Origin: Mucilaginibacter sp. UR6-11
Lineage (GTDB): Bacteria > Bacteroidota > Bacteroidia > Sphingobacteriales > Sphingobacteriaceae
Reading direction: 5' to 3'
Assembly: GCF_020880695.1 (NCBI RefSeq)
Contig: NZ_JAJIWO010000001.1
Coordinates: 930,001-994,000 of the forward strand
Length of the DNA: 64,000 nt
The translations under genes and the position numbers were made by a program. How positions within the stretch are numbered: position 1 is the first letter of the stretch; every line of letters begins with the position of its first letter. The notes beneath the pieces were generated by a model, which worked only from the letters and a program-made list of their open reading frames with translations, did not search any database and was not told where the DNA came from. This document shows, in pieces, positions 19,579 through 29,135 of the stretch.

Positions 19579-20136
19579 TTATTTTTTAGATGCTGATTTA
19601 CCTGCTTTTCTTCTCAATATCTCGCCAACAAACTTGATACCTTTACCTTTGTAAGGCTCTGGCGTACGTAACGAGCGTATTTTTGCCGCTACCTGGCCAA
19701 TCAATTGCTTATCGTTTGATTCCAGAATAATGGTTGGGTTTTTACCCTTTTCAGCAGTAGTTGAAACTTTAATTTCTTTTGGTAATTCAAATACATAGTG
19801 GTGAGAGTAACCCAACACTAAATCTAAAGTATTACCTGTATTAGTTGCGCGGTAACCCACACCTACTAATTCCTGTTCGATTTTGTAACCTGTTGTTACG
19901 CCAACAACCATGTTGTTTAACAATGCACGGTATAAACCATGTAATGCTTTGTGGCGTTTTTGCTCAGACGGGCGCTGAACTAATAGTTCGGTACCTTCCT
20001 GAACGATTTTTATATCTGTGTCCACCGCTTGATGCAGCTCGCCTTTAGGGCCTTTTACTGTAACTAAATTATCTTCAGATACAGTAATAGTAACGCCTGC
20101 CGGTACTGGTATTGGTGATTTTCCTACTCTTGACAT
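19579..20136 (-). CDS. rplF: Large ribosomal subunit protein uL6
   Basis: A 185-residue uL6 with its two repeated domains and the C-terminal signature [16 protein letters not shown]. It sits near the factor-binding site of the 50S. It lies between rpsH and rplR. Confidence 0.97.
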   Translation of the reverse strand: MSRVGKSPIPVPAGVTITVSEDNLVTVKGPKGELHQAVDTDIKIVQEGTELLVQRPSEQKRHKALHGLYRALLNNMVVGVTTGYKIEQELVGVGYRATNTGNTLDLVLGYSHHYVFELPKEIKVSTTAEKGKNPTIILESNDKQLIGQVAAKIRSLRTPEPYKGKGIKFVGEILRRKAGKSASKK

Positions 20137-20154
20137 TGCTTTTTCCTCCTCTGA

Positions 20155-20553
20155 TTAATAAACGTAGCATAAAACTTCGCCACCTATATTTTGCTGACGG
20201 GCTTCTTTATCGGTCATTACACCGTGAGAAGTTGACAGGATAGCGATACCTAAACCATTTAATACGCGCGGCAATTTTTCTGTGCCGGCATATTTTCTGA
20301 AACCTGGTCTGCTGATACGCGCGATTGAACGGATAGCAGGGATTTTTGTAATTGGATGGTACTTTAAAGCCACTTTAATTGTGCCTTGCGGACCGTTATC
20401 CTCAAACTTGTAGTTTGCAATGTAACCTTTGTCAAAAAGCACCTTGGTGATTTCTTTTTTAAGGTTAGATGCAGGAATCTCAACAACCCTATGGTTGGCT
20501 TTAATAGCATTTCTTACCCGGGTAAGATAATCTGCGATTGGATCTGTATTCAT
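20155..20553 (-). CDS. rpsH: Small ribosomal subunit protein uS8
   Basis: A 132-residue uS8 (MNTDPIADYLTRVRNA; C-terminal ILSTSHGVMTDKEAR). It binds the central domain of 16S rRNA. In many bacteria uS8 also represses the spc genes by binding their mRNA; no such site was recognised here. Confidence 0.97.
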   Translation of the reverse strand: MNTDPIADYLTRVRNAIKANHRVVEIPASNLKKEITKVLFDKGYIANYKFEDNGPQGTIKVALKYHPITKIPAIRSIARISRPGFRKYAGTEKLPRVLNGLGIAILSTSHGVMTDKEARQQNIGGEVLCYVY

Positions 20554-20616
20554 TATTTATTTGTTGTGATGGTGGTTTCCTTCTCCTAACATCAGAGACG
20601 ACCTGCCATCGGTTAA

Positions 20617-20700
20617 TTCTTTTTGTTTGGGTATTAAGTAGAAAGTATCAGGTATCAAGACTTTTGTCTTTATACTTGATACTAGTTACTAATTACCAAG
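20617..20700. repeat. Inverted GTATCAAG/CTTGATAC repeat between rpsN and rpsH
   Basis: AGTATCAGGTATCAAGAC, a short loop TTTTG, then TCTTTATACTTGATACT and a TAGTTACTAATTACC tail. The words are the same as those of the large array at 56612-57204. The 130-base gap 20554-20692 otherwise has no gene. Confidence 0.6.
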
Positions 20701-20962
20701 ATGCTTTCTTTACTCCCGGTATTTTACCAGCTAATGCCATTTCACGGAATGTAACACGTGAAATACCAAACTGACGCATATAACCACGAGGGCGGCCCGT
20801 TAACTTGCAACGGTTATGCAATTTTACCGGCGATGATGCTTTTGGTAAAGCATCTAAACCTGCAAAATCACCTGCTGCTTTTAAAGCTGCTCTTTTTTCA
20901 GCATATTTTGCTACTAACTTAGCACGTTTAACTTCGCGCGCTTTTACACCTTCTTTAGCCAT
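20693..20962 (-). CDS. rpsN: Small ribosomal subunit protein uS14 (zinc-free form)
   Basis: An 89-residue uS14 beginning [16 protein letters not shown], with [19 protein letters not shown] near the C-terminus. It lacks the CxxC pairs of the short zinc form, so it is the long zinc-independent form. I use the ATG at 20962; a longer frame upstream lies within rplE. Its first 8 bases overlap the end of rplE, which suggests translational coupling. Confidence 0.95.
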   Translation of the reverse strand: MAKEGVKAREVKRAKLVAKYAEKRAALKAAGDFAGLDALPKASSPVKLHNRCKLTGRPRGYMRQFGISRVTFREMALAGKIPGVKKASW

Positions 20963-21524
20963 TGTTAACTGGAGTTTGATTTTTAAAAGGTAAACCAAAT
21001 TGCTTAAGTAACTCTAATGCTTCAACATCGTTGGTTGCAGAGGTTACAAAGGTAATATCCATACCCTGAATTTTGTTTATTTTGTCAATATTGATCTCAG
21101 GGAAAATGATTTGCTCAGTTATACCTAAAGTATAGTTTCCTCTTCCGTCAAAACCTTTATCGTTAATGCCTTTGAAATCGCGGATACGTGGCAGGGCTAC
21201 AGAGATCAAACGATCAAGGAACTCATACATCGTATTGTCACGCAGGGTAACACGCACGCCGATTGGCATGTTTTTACGCAATTTAAAGTTTGAAATATCT
21301 TTTTTAGATTTTGAAGCAACAGCTTGCTGACCGGTAATGGTAGTTAACTCAGTGATAGTGTTCTCGATCAATTTCTTGTCCGTAGTAGCACCACCAACAC
21401 CCTGGTTAATTGCAATTTTTTCCAGTTTTGGAACCTGCATTACGCTTTTGTACTGAAATTTATCTTTCAGGTTAGTGCGTATTTCTTCTTTGTATTTCGA
21501 TTTTAATCGTGGTGTGTATTCCAT
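20955..21524 (-). CDS. rplE: Large ribosomal subunit protein uL5
   Basis: A 189-residue uL5 with [16 protein letters not shown] near residue 30 and [19 protein letters not shown]. It anchors 5S rRNA and contacts P-site tRNA. It overlaps rplX by one base (TAATG) and rpsN by eight. Confidence 0.97.
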   Translation of the reverse strand: MEYTPRLKSKYKEEIRTNLKDKFQYKSVMQVPKLEKIAINQGVGGATTDKKLIENTITELTTITGQQAVASKSKKDISNFKLRKNMPIGVRVTLRDNTMYEFLDRLISVALPRIRDFKGINDKGFDGRGNYTLGITEQIIFPEINIDKINKIQGMDITFVTSATNDVEALELLKQFGLPFKNQTPVNNG

Positions 21525-21862
21525 TACTTAATTTCCTCCCCTGATTTTTTTGCTACCCTTACTAATTTGCCGGCATCATTCAATTTACGGCCTACACGTG
21601 TTGCTACGCCTGTTTTTGGATCAACCAATGCCAGGTTTGAAATGTGTATAGCTGCTTCTTGTTTAACAATACCGCCGTTAGGATTAGCCGCGTTAGGTTT
21701 GGTATGTTTTGATACCATATTGGCACCTTCAACAATAGCCCTGTTCTTAGCTAATATTACTTCAACTATTTTGCCTTGTGATCCTTTTGAATCGCCGGCT
21801 ATAACTTTTACTAAATCGCCTTTGCGGATCTTTAGTTTTCCTTGTGCTGCTTTCTTATCCAT
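21524..21862 (-). CDS. rplX: Large ribosomal subunit protein uL24
   Basis: A 112-residue uL24 with the KOW motif [20 protein letters not shown] at about residues 14-33. It initiates 50S assembly. The stop overlaps the rplE start by one base. Confidence 0.96.
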   Translation of the reverse strand: MDKKAAQGKLKIRKGDLVKVIAGDSKGSQGKIVEVILAKNRAIVEGANMVSKHTKPNAANPNGGIVKQEAAIHISNLALVDPKTGVATRVGRKLNDAGKLVRVAKKSGEEIK

Positions 21863-21863
21863 G

Positions 21864-22232
21864 TTACAATACCTCCGGTGCTAATGATACAATTTTCATA
21901 AATTGTTTCTCACGCAATTCTCTTGCAACAGGGCCAAAGATACGTGTGCCTCTCGGCTCATCCTGGTTGTTTAACAAAACCGCCGCGTTATCATCGAAAC
22001 GGATGTATGAACCATCTTTCCTGCGGATCTCTTTTTTGGTTCTAACCACAACGGCTTTTGATACTGTTCCTTTTTTAATGTTACCAGATGGCAGCGCGCT
22101 TTTTACAGTTACTACTATCTTATCACCAATTGAGGCATATCTCTTACCGGTACCGCCTAACACACGGATCACTAAAACTTCTTTAGCACCGCTGTTGTCA
22201 GCTACGTTTAATCTTGATTCCTGTTGTACCAT
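21864..22232 (-). CDS. rplN: Large ribosomal subunit protein uL14
   Basis: A 122-residue uL14 ([20 protein letters not shown]; ending IVSLAPEVL). It forms intersubunit bridges. One base separates it from both rpsQ and rplX. Confidence 0.97.
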   Translation of the reverse strand: MVQQESRLNVADNSGAKEVLVIRVLGGTGKRYASIGDKIVVTVKSALPSGNIKKGTVSKAVVVRTKKEIRRKDGSYIRFDDNAAVLLNNQDEPRGTRIFGPVARELREKQFMKIVSLAPEVL

Positions 22233-22233
22233 C

Positions 22234-22488
22234 TTATTTAGCTCTTTCTAAAATTTGAACTAATCTCCAATTTTTGCTCTTGCTCAGCGGACGGGTTTCC
22301 ATAATTAATACGGTATCACCAATACCACAGGTATTAGTCTCGTCATGTGCCATAAACTTGGTAGTTTTCTTAATAAACTTACCATAGATCGGGTGCTTCA
22401 CTTTCCGTTCCACAGCAACCACAATAGATTTTTCCATCTTATTGCTTACTACCAGGCCGGTACGTGTTTTTCTTAAATTTCTTTCCAT
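22234..22488 (-). CDS. rpsQ: Small ribosomal subunit protein uS17
   Basis: An 84-residue OB-fold protein ([40 protein letters not shown]). It is a primary 16S rRNA binder. Confidence 0.97.
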   Translation of the reverse strand: MERNLRKTRTGLVVSNKMEKSIVVAVERKVKHPIYGKFIKKTTKFMAHDETNTCGIGDTVLIMETRPLSKSKNWRLVQILERAK

Positions 22489-22509
22489 TTTTCCTCGACG
22501 CGTAAAAAA

Positions 22510-22719
22510 TTAATTCTGTTCAGAAGCTTGCGCTGCCTTACGCTTTGTTAATTCAGTAGTTAAACGAGCAATATCCTTGCGTACTTTTGTAATACGGGTT
22601 GGATTCTCAATCGCTGAAACCGCGTGTGCAAATTTCAGTTTGGTAAGATTTGCTCTTTCCTCGCCGATCTTTGCAACCAACTCTTCAGTTGCGAGCCCTG
22701 TAATTTCTGAGTTCTTCAT
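22510..22719 (-). CDS. rpmC: Large ribosomal subunit protein uL29
   Basis: A 69-residue helical hairpin protein (KNSEITGLATEELVAKI; NPTRITKVRKDIARL). It lies at the peptide exit. Confidence 0.95.
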   Translation of the reverse strand: MKNSEITGLATEELVAKIGEERANLTKLKFAHAVSAIENPTRITKVRKDIARLTTELTKRKAAQASEQN

Positions 22720-22736
22720 TTTATTTTATTATTATC

Positions 22737-22808
22737 AGTTATAAGTTGCGAGTTGTCTGTTGTAAGATTTTATAATTACTTATAACTCACAACTTATAAC
22801 CTACAACA
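22737..22808. repeat. Inverted repeat of GTTATAAGTTGTGAGT words between rpmC and rplP
   Basis: The left arm GTTATAAGTTGCGAGTTG and the right arm, read on the opposite strand, GTTATAAGTTGTGAGTTA, can pair. The AT-rich segment between can form the loop. The 96-base gap 22720-22815 interrupts an otherwise tightly packed operon. The words are like those at 52240-52465. Confidence 0.6.
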
Positions 22809-22815
22809 ATTTTAT

Positions 22816-23238
22816 TTATGCTTCTACGTAATCTCTACGTGTTACAAATCTTGTTTGTACCGGTAGTTTTTGTGCTGCAAGGCGCAGGGCCTCTTTGGCA
22901 ACTTCCAGTGGTACACCTTCAGCTTCAAAAATGATCCGTCCGGGGCGAACTACCGCTACCCAATATTCCGGAGCACCTTTACCTTTACCCATACGTACTT
23001 CTGCAGGCTTTTTTGTTACCGGTTTATCAGGGAAAATCCTGATCCACACTTGCCCTTCACGTTTCATGAAACGTGTAACAGCAATACGTGCAGCTTCGAT
23101 CTGGCGACTGGTTATCCAGGCCGCTTCGAGTGATTTTACACCGAAAGATCCAAATGACAGTTCAGCACCACGGGTGGCTAAACCTTTCATTCTGCCTTTT
23201 TGCATCTTTCTGAACTTCGTTCTTTTTGGCTGTAGCAT
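22816..23238 (-). CDS. rplP: Large ribosomal subunit protein uL16
   Basis: A 140-residue uL16 ([38 protein letters not shown]). It lies beside the A-site tRNA in the 50S. Confidence 0.97.
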   Translation of the reverse strand: MLQPKRTKFRKMQKGRMKGLATRGAELSFGSFGVKSLEAAWITSRQIEAARIAVTRFMKREGQVWIRIFPDKPVTKKPAEVRMGKGKGAPEYWVAVVRPGRIIFEAEGVPLEVAKEALRLAAQKLPVQTRFVTRRDYVEA

Positions 23239-23286
23239 TTTCTTAAGCTTTTATATCTATTCGATATAGTAATCTAACTTTTGTTA

Positions 23287-24174
23287 TTATCTTTTAGCTG
23301 GTCCACCGGGGCGGCTTCCACCACCTCTGTTAGGCCCGCCACCTTGTCCACCCGGGCGGTTGTTACCACCACCACGGTTGTTAGGGTTACCTGCACCTGG
23401 TTTACGGTCGCCTCTGCGCTCGCCACCACGTTCTCCACCTCTTTCATTACCACCTCTGCGGTCACCAAATCCTCCGGCTCCGCCTTCAGGACGGCCACCT
23501 TTACCGCTGGCACTGCTGGTACCACCAATGTTTGGTGATAAATCGCGTTTGCCATAAACTTCGCCTTTGCAGATCCAAACTTTAACACCTATTTTACCAT
23601 AGGTAGTTAAGGCTTCGGCCAGTGCATAATCGATGTCTGCACGGAAAGTGTGCAATGGAATTCTTCCTTCTTTATATTGTTCGCTACGTGCCATCTCAGC
23701 GCCACCTAAACGGCCTGATGTCATTACTTTAATTCCTTCTGCACCCATTCTCATGGTTGAAGCAATTGTAGTTTTCATGGCACGACGGAAAGAGATACGT
23801 GCTTCAAGTTGTTTTGCGATACCTTCTGCAACTAATTGTGCATCAAGCTCAGGGCGTTTAATTTCAAAGATGTTGATCTGAACTTCCTTTTTAGTCAGTT
23901 TTTTCAACTCTTCTTTGATCTTATCAACCTCAGTACCACCTTTACCTATAACAATACCCGGACGGGCAGTATGGATAGTTACGGTGATGCGTTTTAAAGT
24001 ACGCTCAATTACTATTTTAGACACGCCACCTTTGTTGATACGTGCTGATAAGTATTTGCGGATCTTTTCGTCTTCAACTAATTTATCGGCATAATGATTG
24101 CCACCGAACCAATTAGAATCCCAACCTCTGATGATTCCTAATCTGTTACCTATTGGATGTGCTTTCTGTCCCAT
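23287..24174 (-). CDS. rpsC: Small ribosomal subunit protein uS3 with Gly/Arg-rich tail
   Basis: The first 210 residues are uS3 ([22 protein letters not shown] domain with [16 protein letters not shown] near 70; [20 protein letters not shown]). The usual uS3 is about 210-240 residues. Here 295 are encoded, and the last 75-80 are almost only Gly, Arg, Asn, Pro and Gln, with blocks such as [17 protein letters not shown]. The tail is probably disordered and RNA-binding. uS3 forms the mRNA entrance. Confidence 0.96.
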   Translation of the reverse strand: MGQKAHPIGNRLGIIRGWDSNWFGGNHYADKLVEDEKIRKYLSARINKGGVSKIVIERTLKRITVTIHTARPGIVIGKGGTEVDKIKEELKKLTKKEVQINIFEIKRPELDAQLVAEGIAKQLEARISFRRAMKTTIASTMRMGAEGIKVMTSGRLGGAEMARSEQYKEGRIPLHTFRADIDYALAEALTTYGKIGVKVWICKGEVYGKRDLSPNIGGTSSASGKGGRPEGGAGGFGDRRGGNERGGERGGERRGDRKPGAGNPNNRGGGNNRPGGQGGGPNRGGGSRPGGPAKR

Positions 24175-24179
24175 TGTAA

Positions 24180-24608
24180 TTAATTGATATCGTTTTTACT
24201 GCCCACAATTAGCGTTACGTGGTTTGAACGTTTACGGATACGGTATCCTCTTCCTTGCGGAGCCGGACGCATCCTTTTGTTTTGACGACCACCGCCTACT
24301 GATACTTCTTTTACAAATAAAGCGCTGTCTTCAACACGTTGTCCTTCATTTTTTGCTTCCCAGTTTTTGATGGCTGATAACAAAAGCTTCTCTACACGGA
24401 TTGCCGCTTCTTTATTTAAAAATTTCAAAGTATATAACGCTTTCTCAACGTTAACACCGCGGATAAGGTCAACCACCAAACGCATTTTGCGTGGTGAGGT
24501 TGGACAGTTCTGCAGTTTTGCAACAGAAGCGCCACCTTGCTGAGCCTTCTCTTGCTCTTTGCGTTGTCTGATTAATACAGACTTTTTGATTTTAGTTGTT
24601 GCTTCCAT
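24180..24608 (-). CDS. rplV: Large ribosomal subunit protein uL22
   Basis: A 142-residue uL22 with [18 protein letters not shown] (about 33-50) and the tunnel-loop segment [20 protein letters not shown]. An N-terminal Lys/Gln-rich extension of about 28 residues precedes the core. It lines the exit tunnel. Confidence 0.96.
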   Translation of the reverse strand: MEATTKIKKSVLIRQRKEQEKAQQGGASVAKLQNCPTSPRKMRLVVDLIRGVNVEKALYTLKFLNKEAAIRVEKLLLSAIKNWEAKNEGQRVEDSALFVKEVSVGGGRQNKRMRPAPQGRGYRIRKRSNHVTLIVGSKNDIN

Positions 24609-24611
24609 TGC

Positions 24612-24878
24612 TTATTTTTTCTTTTCTGCGTGACCGCGGAATGTACGGGTTGGAGCAAATTCTCCCAACTTGTGACCAACCATGTTTTCTGTTACATACA
24701 CCGGTATAAATTTGTTACCGTTGTGTACTGCAAATGTATGACCAACGAAATCAGGAGATATCATGGAACGACGTGACCATGTTTTTACAACTGATTTTTT
24801 ATTTGATTCATTTAAAACCAGGACTTTTCTGTCAAGGTTATGATCAATATAAGGTCCTTTTTTTATTGAACGTGCCAT
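24612..24878 (-). CDS. rpsS: Small ribosomal subunit protein uS19
   Basis: An 88-residue uS19 ([36 protein letters not shown]). It contacts uS13 in the 30S head. Confidence 0.97.
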   Translation of the reverse strand: MARSIKKGPYIDHNLDRKVLVLNESNKKSVVKTWSRRSMISPDFVGHTFAVHNGNKFIPVYVTENMVGHKLGEFAPTRTFRGHAEKKK

Positions 24879-24880
24879 TA

Positions 24881-25708
24881 TTATTTCTTCCTTCTTTCAA
24901 TGATATAACGATCAGACCCTTTTTTCTTATCACGTGTTTTGTAGCCTTTAGCTAATAAACCTTTACGTGAACGTGGATGACCACCAGAGGATCTACCCTC
25001 ACCACCACCCATAGGGTGATCTACCGGGTTCATGGCTACACCACGAACTCTTGGTCTGCGTCCTAACCAGCGTTTTCTACCAGCTTTACCTAACACTTCG
25101 TTTTGCTTCTCGCCATTTGAAACTGTACCGATAGTAGCTAAACAAGTAGCTAAGATCATACGGGTTTCGCCTGAAGGCAATTTGATGACAGCATATTTGC
25201 CGTCACGTGCTGCAAGCTGAGCGTAAGTACCTGCTGAACGTGCAATGATGCCGCCCTGACCAGGATTCAATTCGATGTTATGAATGATAGAACCTAATGG
25301 TATAGTTTTTAATGGTAACGTGTTGCCAACTTCAGGAGCCGCTGTCTCGCCTGACAATACAGTCATGCCAACAGTTAATCCTTCCGGAGCGATCATATAT
25401 CTTTTTTCACCATCTGCAAAGTGTAACAATGCTATACGTGCTGAACGGTTAGGATCATACTCAATAGTTGCAACTTTTGCAGGGATGTCAAACTTATTGC
25501 GTTTAAAGTCAATTAATCTGTATAACTGTTTATGACCACCACCTAAGTAGCGCATAGTCATTTTACCACTATGGTTACGTCCACCTGATCTGGTGTTAAC
25601 ATTTGTTATCAACGACTTTTCTGGTACGTTCGTAGTGATATCAGAGTTATCAGCACCTACCCTGAAGCGGGTACCCGGCGTAACCGGTTTAAATCTTTTT
25701 ACTGCCAT
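24881..25708 (-). CDS. rplB: Large ribosomal subunit protein uL2
   Basis: A 275-residue uL2 with the peptidyl-transferase-proximal signature [20 protein letters not shown] near residue 220. It is needed for subunit joining and peptidyl transfer. Confidence 0.98.
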   Translation of the reverse strand: MAVKRFKPVTPGTRFRVGADNSDITTNVPEKSLITNVNTRSGGRNHSGKMTMRYLGGGHKQLYRLIDFKRNKFDIPAKVATIEYDPNRSARIALLHFADGEKRYMIAPEGLTVGMTVLSGETAAPEVGNTLPLKTIPLGSIIHNIELNPGQGGIIARSAGTYAQLAARDGKYAVIKLPSGETRMILATCLATIGTVSNGEKQNEVLGKAGRKRWLGRRPRVRGVAMNPVDHPMGGGEGRSSGGHPRSRKGLLAKGYKTRDKKKGSDRYIIERRKK

Positions 25709-25716
25709 CTCTATAT

Positions 25717-26007
25717 TTATATATTGCTATAAAAATCTATTGTCTCTCCGTCCTTCAACGTGATAATCGCTTTCTTCACGGTAGCTGCACGGCCTGAAAC
25801 AGGACCAGCTTTAGTGTTACGACTTTTCAGTTTACCTACGTATCTCATTGTGTTTACAGCAGTGATGTTAACGCCATACATGGCTTCGATTGCTGTTTTG
25901 ATCTGAATTTTGTTAGCCCTTGGGTCAACGATAAAAGCATAACGGTTAAGCTTCTCTGTTAATTGAGCTACTTTTTCAGTAAGTAAGGGTTTCTTTAAAA
26001 TTTCCAT
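25717..26007 (-). CDS. rplW: Large ribosomal subunit protein uL23
   Basis: A 96-residue uL23 ([36 protein letters not shown]). It is the docking site at the tunnel exit for SRP and trigger factor. Confidence 0.96.
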   Translation of the reverse strand: MEILKKPLLTEKVAQLTEKLNRYAFIVDPRANKIQIKTAIEAMYGVNITAVNTMRYVGKLKSRNTKAGPVSGRAATVKKAIITLKDGETIDFYSNI

Positions 26008-26008
26008 A

Positions 26009-26638
26009 TTACTTAGCTAATGCTTCCTCCAAAATTTTAACAGCACCGGTTGTTAACACTAGTTTACCTGCGTTTAACACGTCATAAGTGTTAATCTGGT
26101 CAACGGTAATAACCTTTGTTTTTTTAAGGTTTCTGCTTGATAAATACACATTGTTATTTGCTGCAGGTAATACTAATAATGTCCTTACATCAGTAGCTTT
26201 TAAATCTGCAACCAGTTGTATGTAGCTTTTGGTTTTGATTGAGTCGAAACTAAAATCTTCCAATACAATTACATTACTGTCTTTAGCTTTATAAGATAGG
26301 GCTGAGTAACGTGCCAACACTTTAAGTTTCTTGTTTAATTTGAAACTGTAATCGCGTGGTTGCGGACCGAATACACGGCCACCACCGTTAAACAATGGTG
26401 ATTTTACGCTACCTGCACGGGCACCGCCTGTACCTTTTTGCTTATATAATTTGCGGGTTGAACCTGCAATTTCGTTACGCTGTTTTGATTTATGCGTACC
26501 CTGACGTTGGTTAGCTAAAAATTGCTTAACGTCTAAGTAAATAGCATGATCATTGGGCTCGATACCGAATATGGCTTCAGGAAGCTGCACCTTGGCACCT
26601 GTTTCTTTACCTGATACGTTTAATACTTTAACTTCCAT
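26009..26638 (-). CDS. rplD: Large ribosomal subunit protein uL4
   Basis: A 209-residue uL4 with the extended tunnel loop [20 protein letters not shown] and [20 protein letters not shown]. In some bacteria uL4 represses its own operon; here no matching leader was identified. Confidence 0.97.
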   Translation of the reverse strand: MEVKVLNVSGKETGAKVQLPEAIFGIEPNDHAIYLDVKQFLANQRQGTHKSKQRNEIAGSTRKLYKQKGTGGARAGSVKSPLFNGGGRVFGPQPRDYSFKLNKKLKVLARYSALSYKAKDSNVIVLEDFSFDSIKTKSYIQLVADLKATDVRTLLVLPAANNNVYLSSRNLKKTKVITVDQINTYDVLNAGKLVLTTGAVKILEEALAK

Positions 26639-26639
26639 C

Positions 26640-27257
26640 TTATTTATCCACTATAACGAATGAACCCTTAGCCCCTGGGATGGAACCTTTAACTACTATA
26701 AGGTTTTGCTCGGTATAAACTTTCAAAACTTCTAAGTTTTGAACTTTTACACGCTCATTGCCCATTTGGCCTGCCATACGCATACCTTTAAATACACGTG
26801 AAGGCCATGATGAAGCACCTAACGAACCCGGAGCACGTAAACGGTTATGCTGACCGTGAGTTTGCATACCCACACCACCAAAACCGTGACGTTTTACCAC
26901 ACCCTGAAAACCTTTACCTTTTGAAGTGCCAACTACGTCAACAAAATCACCCTCAGCGAAAATTTCTACAGTGACAGTATCACCAAGAGCTTTTTCATCT
27001 TCGAAAGATTTAAATTCAACAAGTTTACGCTTTGCGGTGGTTCCGGCTTTTTGGAAATGGCCTTTTAACGGACCAGAAGTGTTTTTCTCCTTTTTCTCGC
27101 CATATGCAAGCTGTACAGCTGCATATCCGTCTGTTTCAACAGACCTTACTTGTGTTACTACGCAAGGGCCAGCTTCGATAACTGTACAAGGGATGTTTTT
27201 CCCTGAGTCATCGAATATGCTGGTCATTCCTACTTTTTTACCAATTAATCCTGACAT
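26640..27257 (-). CDS. rplC: Large ribosomal subunit protein uL3
   Basis: A 205-residue uL3 ([49 protein letters not shown]). It is the first gene of this operon copy. In most bacteria rpsJ comes directly before it; here rpsJ ends 9 kb away and rplC has its own promoter. Confidence 0.97.
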   Translation of the reverse strand: MSGLIGKKVGMTSIFDDSGKNIPCTVIEAGPCVVTQVRSVETDGYAAVQLAYGEKKEKNTSGPLKGHFQKAGTTAKRKLVEFKSFEDEKALGDTVTVEIFAEGDFVDVVGTSKGKGFQGVVKRHGFGGVGMQTHGQHNRLRAPGSLGASSWPSRVFKGMRMAGQMGNERVKVQNLEVLKVYTEQNLIVVKGSIPGAKGSFVIVDK

Positions 27258-27279
27258 TTTTTATGTTGTTTGTGCCCAT

Positions 27280-27297
27280 CGAAGCAGTAGGGCTTCG
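27280..27297 (-). promoter_or_regulatory. Hairpin in the rplC leader
   Basis: CGAAGC, six-base loop, GCTTCG, about 22 bases before the rplC ATG and downstream of the predicted start of transcription. It may be a small regulatory or stabilising stem. No known ribosomal-protein binding fold is claimed. Confidence 0.4.
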
Positions 27298-27331
27298 TTC
27301 AAGGCATATTATTTCCCCCGTTAAGGGACGG

Positions 27332-27362
27332 CAAAGATAGCAACTTTACTTTAATTGTCAAA
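27332..27362 (-). promoter_or_regulatory. Promoter of the rplC-rplQ operon
   Basis: On the minus strand TTTG (27362-27359), 19 bases, TATCTTTG (27339-27332). It is a perfect Bacteroidota primary-sigma promoter about 75 bases before the rplC start, followed by a leader with a small hairpin. Confidence 0.85.
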
Positions 27363-27682
27363 TACTTAACAAGTTATTTTTTCATAAATATTAAGGATAG
27401 GGCCGCTGCCATTAAAATATCGGCTGGTAACTATAGAATTAATTGATTTTTAAGGGGATTGGCGTTGGGCCGTATGATGATCTGCACTAACCGTCACCCC
27501 CGGACTTGTTATGATCCGGGTGATACATCATTGTTAAATTGCCGGCACAGGCAATAAAGAGCGGTCAAATAATTTAACGGGCCGAATATTATTATTGCCT
27601 GTGCACCTTTTTCACCTAAACCGGATATATAATAAAGAATACTAAAAAATTATCTAAATTTATACTGACCTAACTCCACCAG
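27363..27682. other. Intergenic region with two inverted repeats
   Basis: No gene is seen. A 13-bp perfect inverted repeat (GCACAGGCAATAA at 27545-27557, its complement at 27592-27604) brackets 34 bases. A second, at about 27492-27522, pairs TCACCCCCGGA with TCCGGGTGA. Their role is unknown; the first could stop transcription from either side. Confidence 0.5.
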
Positions 27683-29107
27683 ATGAAACCTGTCAGCCTG
27701 CTTATCCTGTTATCATTTATCAGCGTAACCTGCCTTGCGCAAAAACCAATTGTCATTAATGTTGAAAAACTGGAAGCGCCCAAAGATCGTTTACAAGTGC
27801 ACACCTACCAGGCTATCCTGGAGCGCCTGATCCTGTCGGACCATGGCGCGCCCCATTATCCGCTTAATAAACAACACACCGGGACACTATTTAATATAGT
27901 AGCCAAAAGCAAACATCCCGACAGCCTGGTAACATTTGGCTACCATCCTTTTTTCCAGGGGATGCTAAGTGCCTACGCTAATCACCGGCCGTTTACCCTA
28001 TCGCCGGATATGATGTGGCTGCTGATAAGCCAGGGTTTTGCCACCCACGTAAATAACAATAGCGAAGCCTTGCGCAGCATGTTTGTTGATTTTAAGGGAA
28101 AAACAACGCTTACGGTGACAGACAACCGCATTGAGCTGGATAATCCGGATAGCCCGTGGGAAGAAGTTTTCCCGGAGTTTAGCAAACAGATCAGCGAGAA
28201 CACCGGTGCCGAGCTGACCAACGTCCTCACTGCCGATTTTAGCACCACCACCCCTATCACTAAAATGGCTTCGCAAATTACCATGTTAGAGGCCATGAAA
28301 TCATACTTCGAATTTTTGGTGATCAACATTGGTTGCGGCATCCCTAAAATAACGCTTGAAGGTACCCCGGCCGACTGGCACAAAGTTTTAACCAAAACCC
28401 GGGCCCTGCGCAAATACAAACTGGATTGGTGGGTTGATAAAATGGAGCCTATATTAATAAACATTGAAAAAGCATCCGAAGGAAAAAAAGATAAAGAGTT
28501 TTGGCAAACCATGTTTAAATGGCATAGCCAAAAAGTATATGGCGCACCATTTATTGTTGATGGCTGGATAGTTAAGTTTTTCCCTTACGACAAAATGGGC
28601 CACCGTAATAACCTGGAAACGCTGGCTACCAACCCTGATCTGCCTAACGAGATTGTAAAGGTTGATCTGGAATATAAAAAGGGCGATGGCCTCGGCGATT
28701 TCGTAACAACGCCGCTTGAGCTTTGGGCCGGCTTTGTTGGCTTAAAACAAAACGACGCTGATTTTAACTTACGACCCGAGATTGGCTGGATGATCCGTAA
28801 GAAGGAGGCAAGCAATGATGACGAACTAAAAGCAAGGTTACAAAAGGACGCGAAAGAATGGTGGGGCATAACCTTGCGCGTAAAAGCCCTGCCCAAGGCA
28901 ATATTTGCCATTGGCCCGATAAAATCATTAACAGTTGTTTTTACTGATGATGTCATTATTCCTGATGAGATAGCTGCCGTACCCATCCAAAAATTCAGGA
29001 TAACCGGAAAAATTACACCCGATGGGATCGACCGAATAAAAAAACTGCTGCCTAAAACGGAATTGATCATTAATAACAATTTGGTTGGGCAGCAGCCAAA
29101 CAATTAA
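27683..29107 (+). CDS. DUF4419 family exported protein, copy 1
   Basis: A 474-residue protein with a typical signal peptide (MKPVSLLILLSFISVTCLAQ, cleavage near 20). The DUF4419 core follows: RPFTLSPDMMWLLISQGFA (about 103-121), SPWEEVFPEFSKQI, DFSTTTP and LDWWVDKMEPIL. The C-terminus has leucine-spaced segments. The function of the family is unknown. It is probably periplasmic or secreted. The next gene, 28 bases later, is a full-length paralogue, so the pair arose by tandem duplication and is probably co-transcribed. Confidence 0.8.
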   Translation: MKPVSLLILLSFISVTCLAQKPIVINVEKLEAPKDRLQVHTYQAILERLILSDHGAPHYPLNKQHTGTLFNIVAKSKHPDSLVTFGYHPFFQGMLSAYANHRPFTLSPDMMWLLISQGFATHVNNNSEALRSMFVDFKGKTTLTVTDNRIELDNPDSPWEEVFPEFSKQISENTGAELTNVLTADFSTTTPITKMASQITMLEAMKSYFEFLVINIGCGIPKITLEGTPADWHKVLTKTRALRKYKLDWWVDKMEPILINIEKASEGKKDKEFWQTMFKWHSQKVYGAPFIVDGWIVKFFPYDKMGHRNNLETLATNPDLPNEIVKVDLEYKKGDGLGDFVTTPLELWAGFVGLKQNDADFNLRPEIGWMIRKKEASNDDELKARLQKDAKEWWGITLRVKALPKAIFAIGPIKSLTVVFTDDVIIPDEIAAVPIQKFRITGKITPDGIDRIKKLLPKTELIINNNLVGQQPNN

Positions 29108-29135
29108 TTAAAATTAACCAACCTAACTCCATGTA

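Noticed and set aside
23274..23588. A 104-codon Val/Ala-rich frame at the end of rpsC
   Set aside because: It overlaps rpsC in another frame; its composition comes from the Gly/Arg repeats of the uS3 tail.
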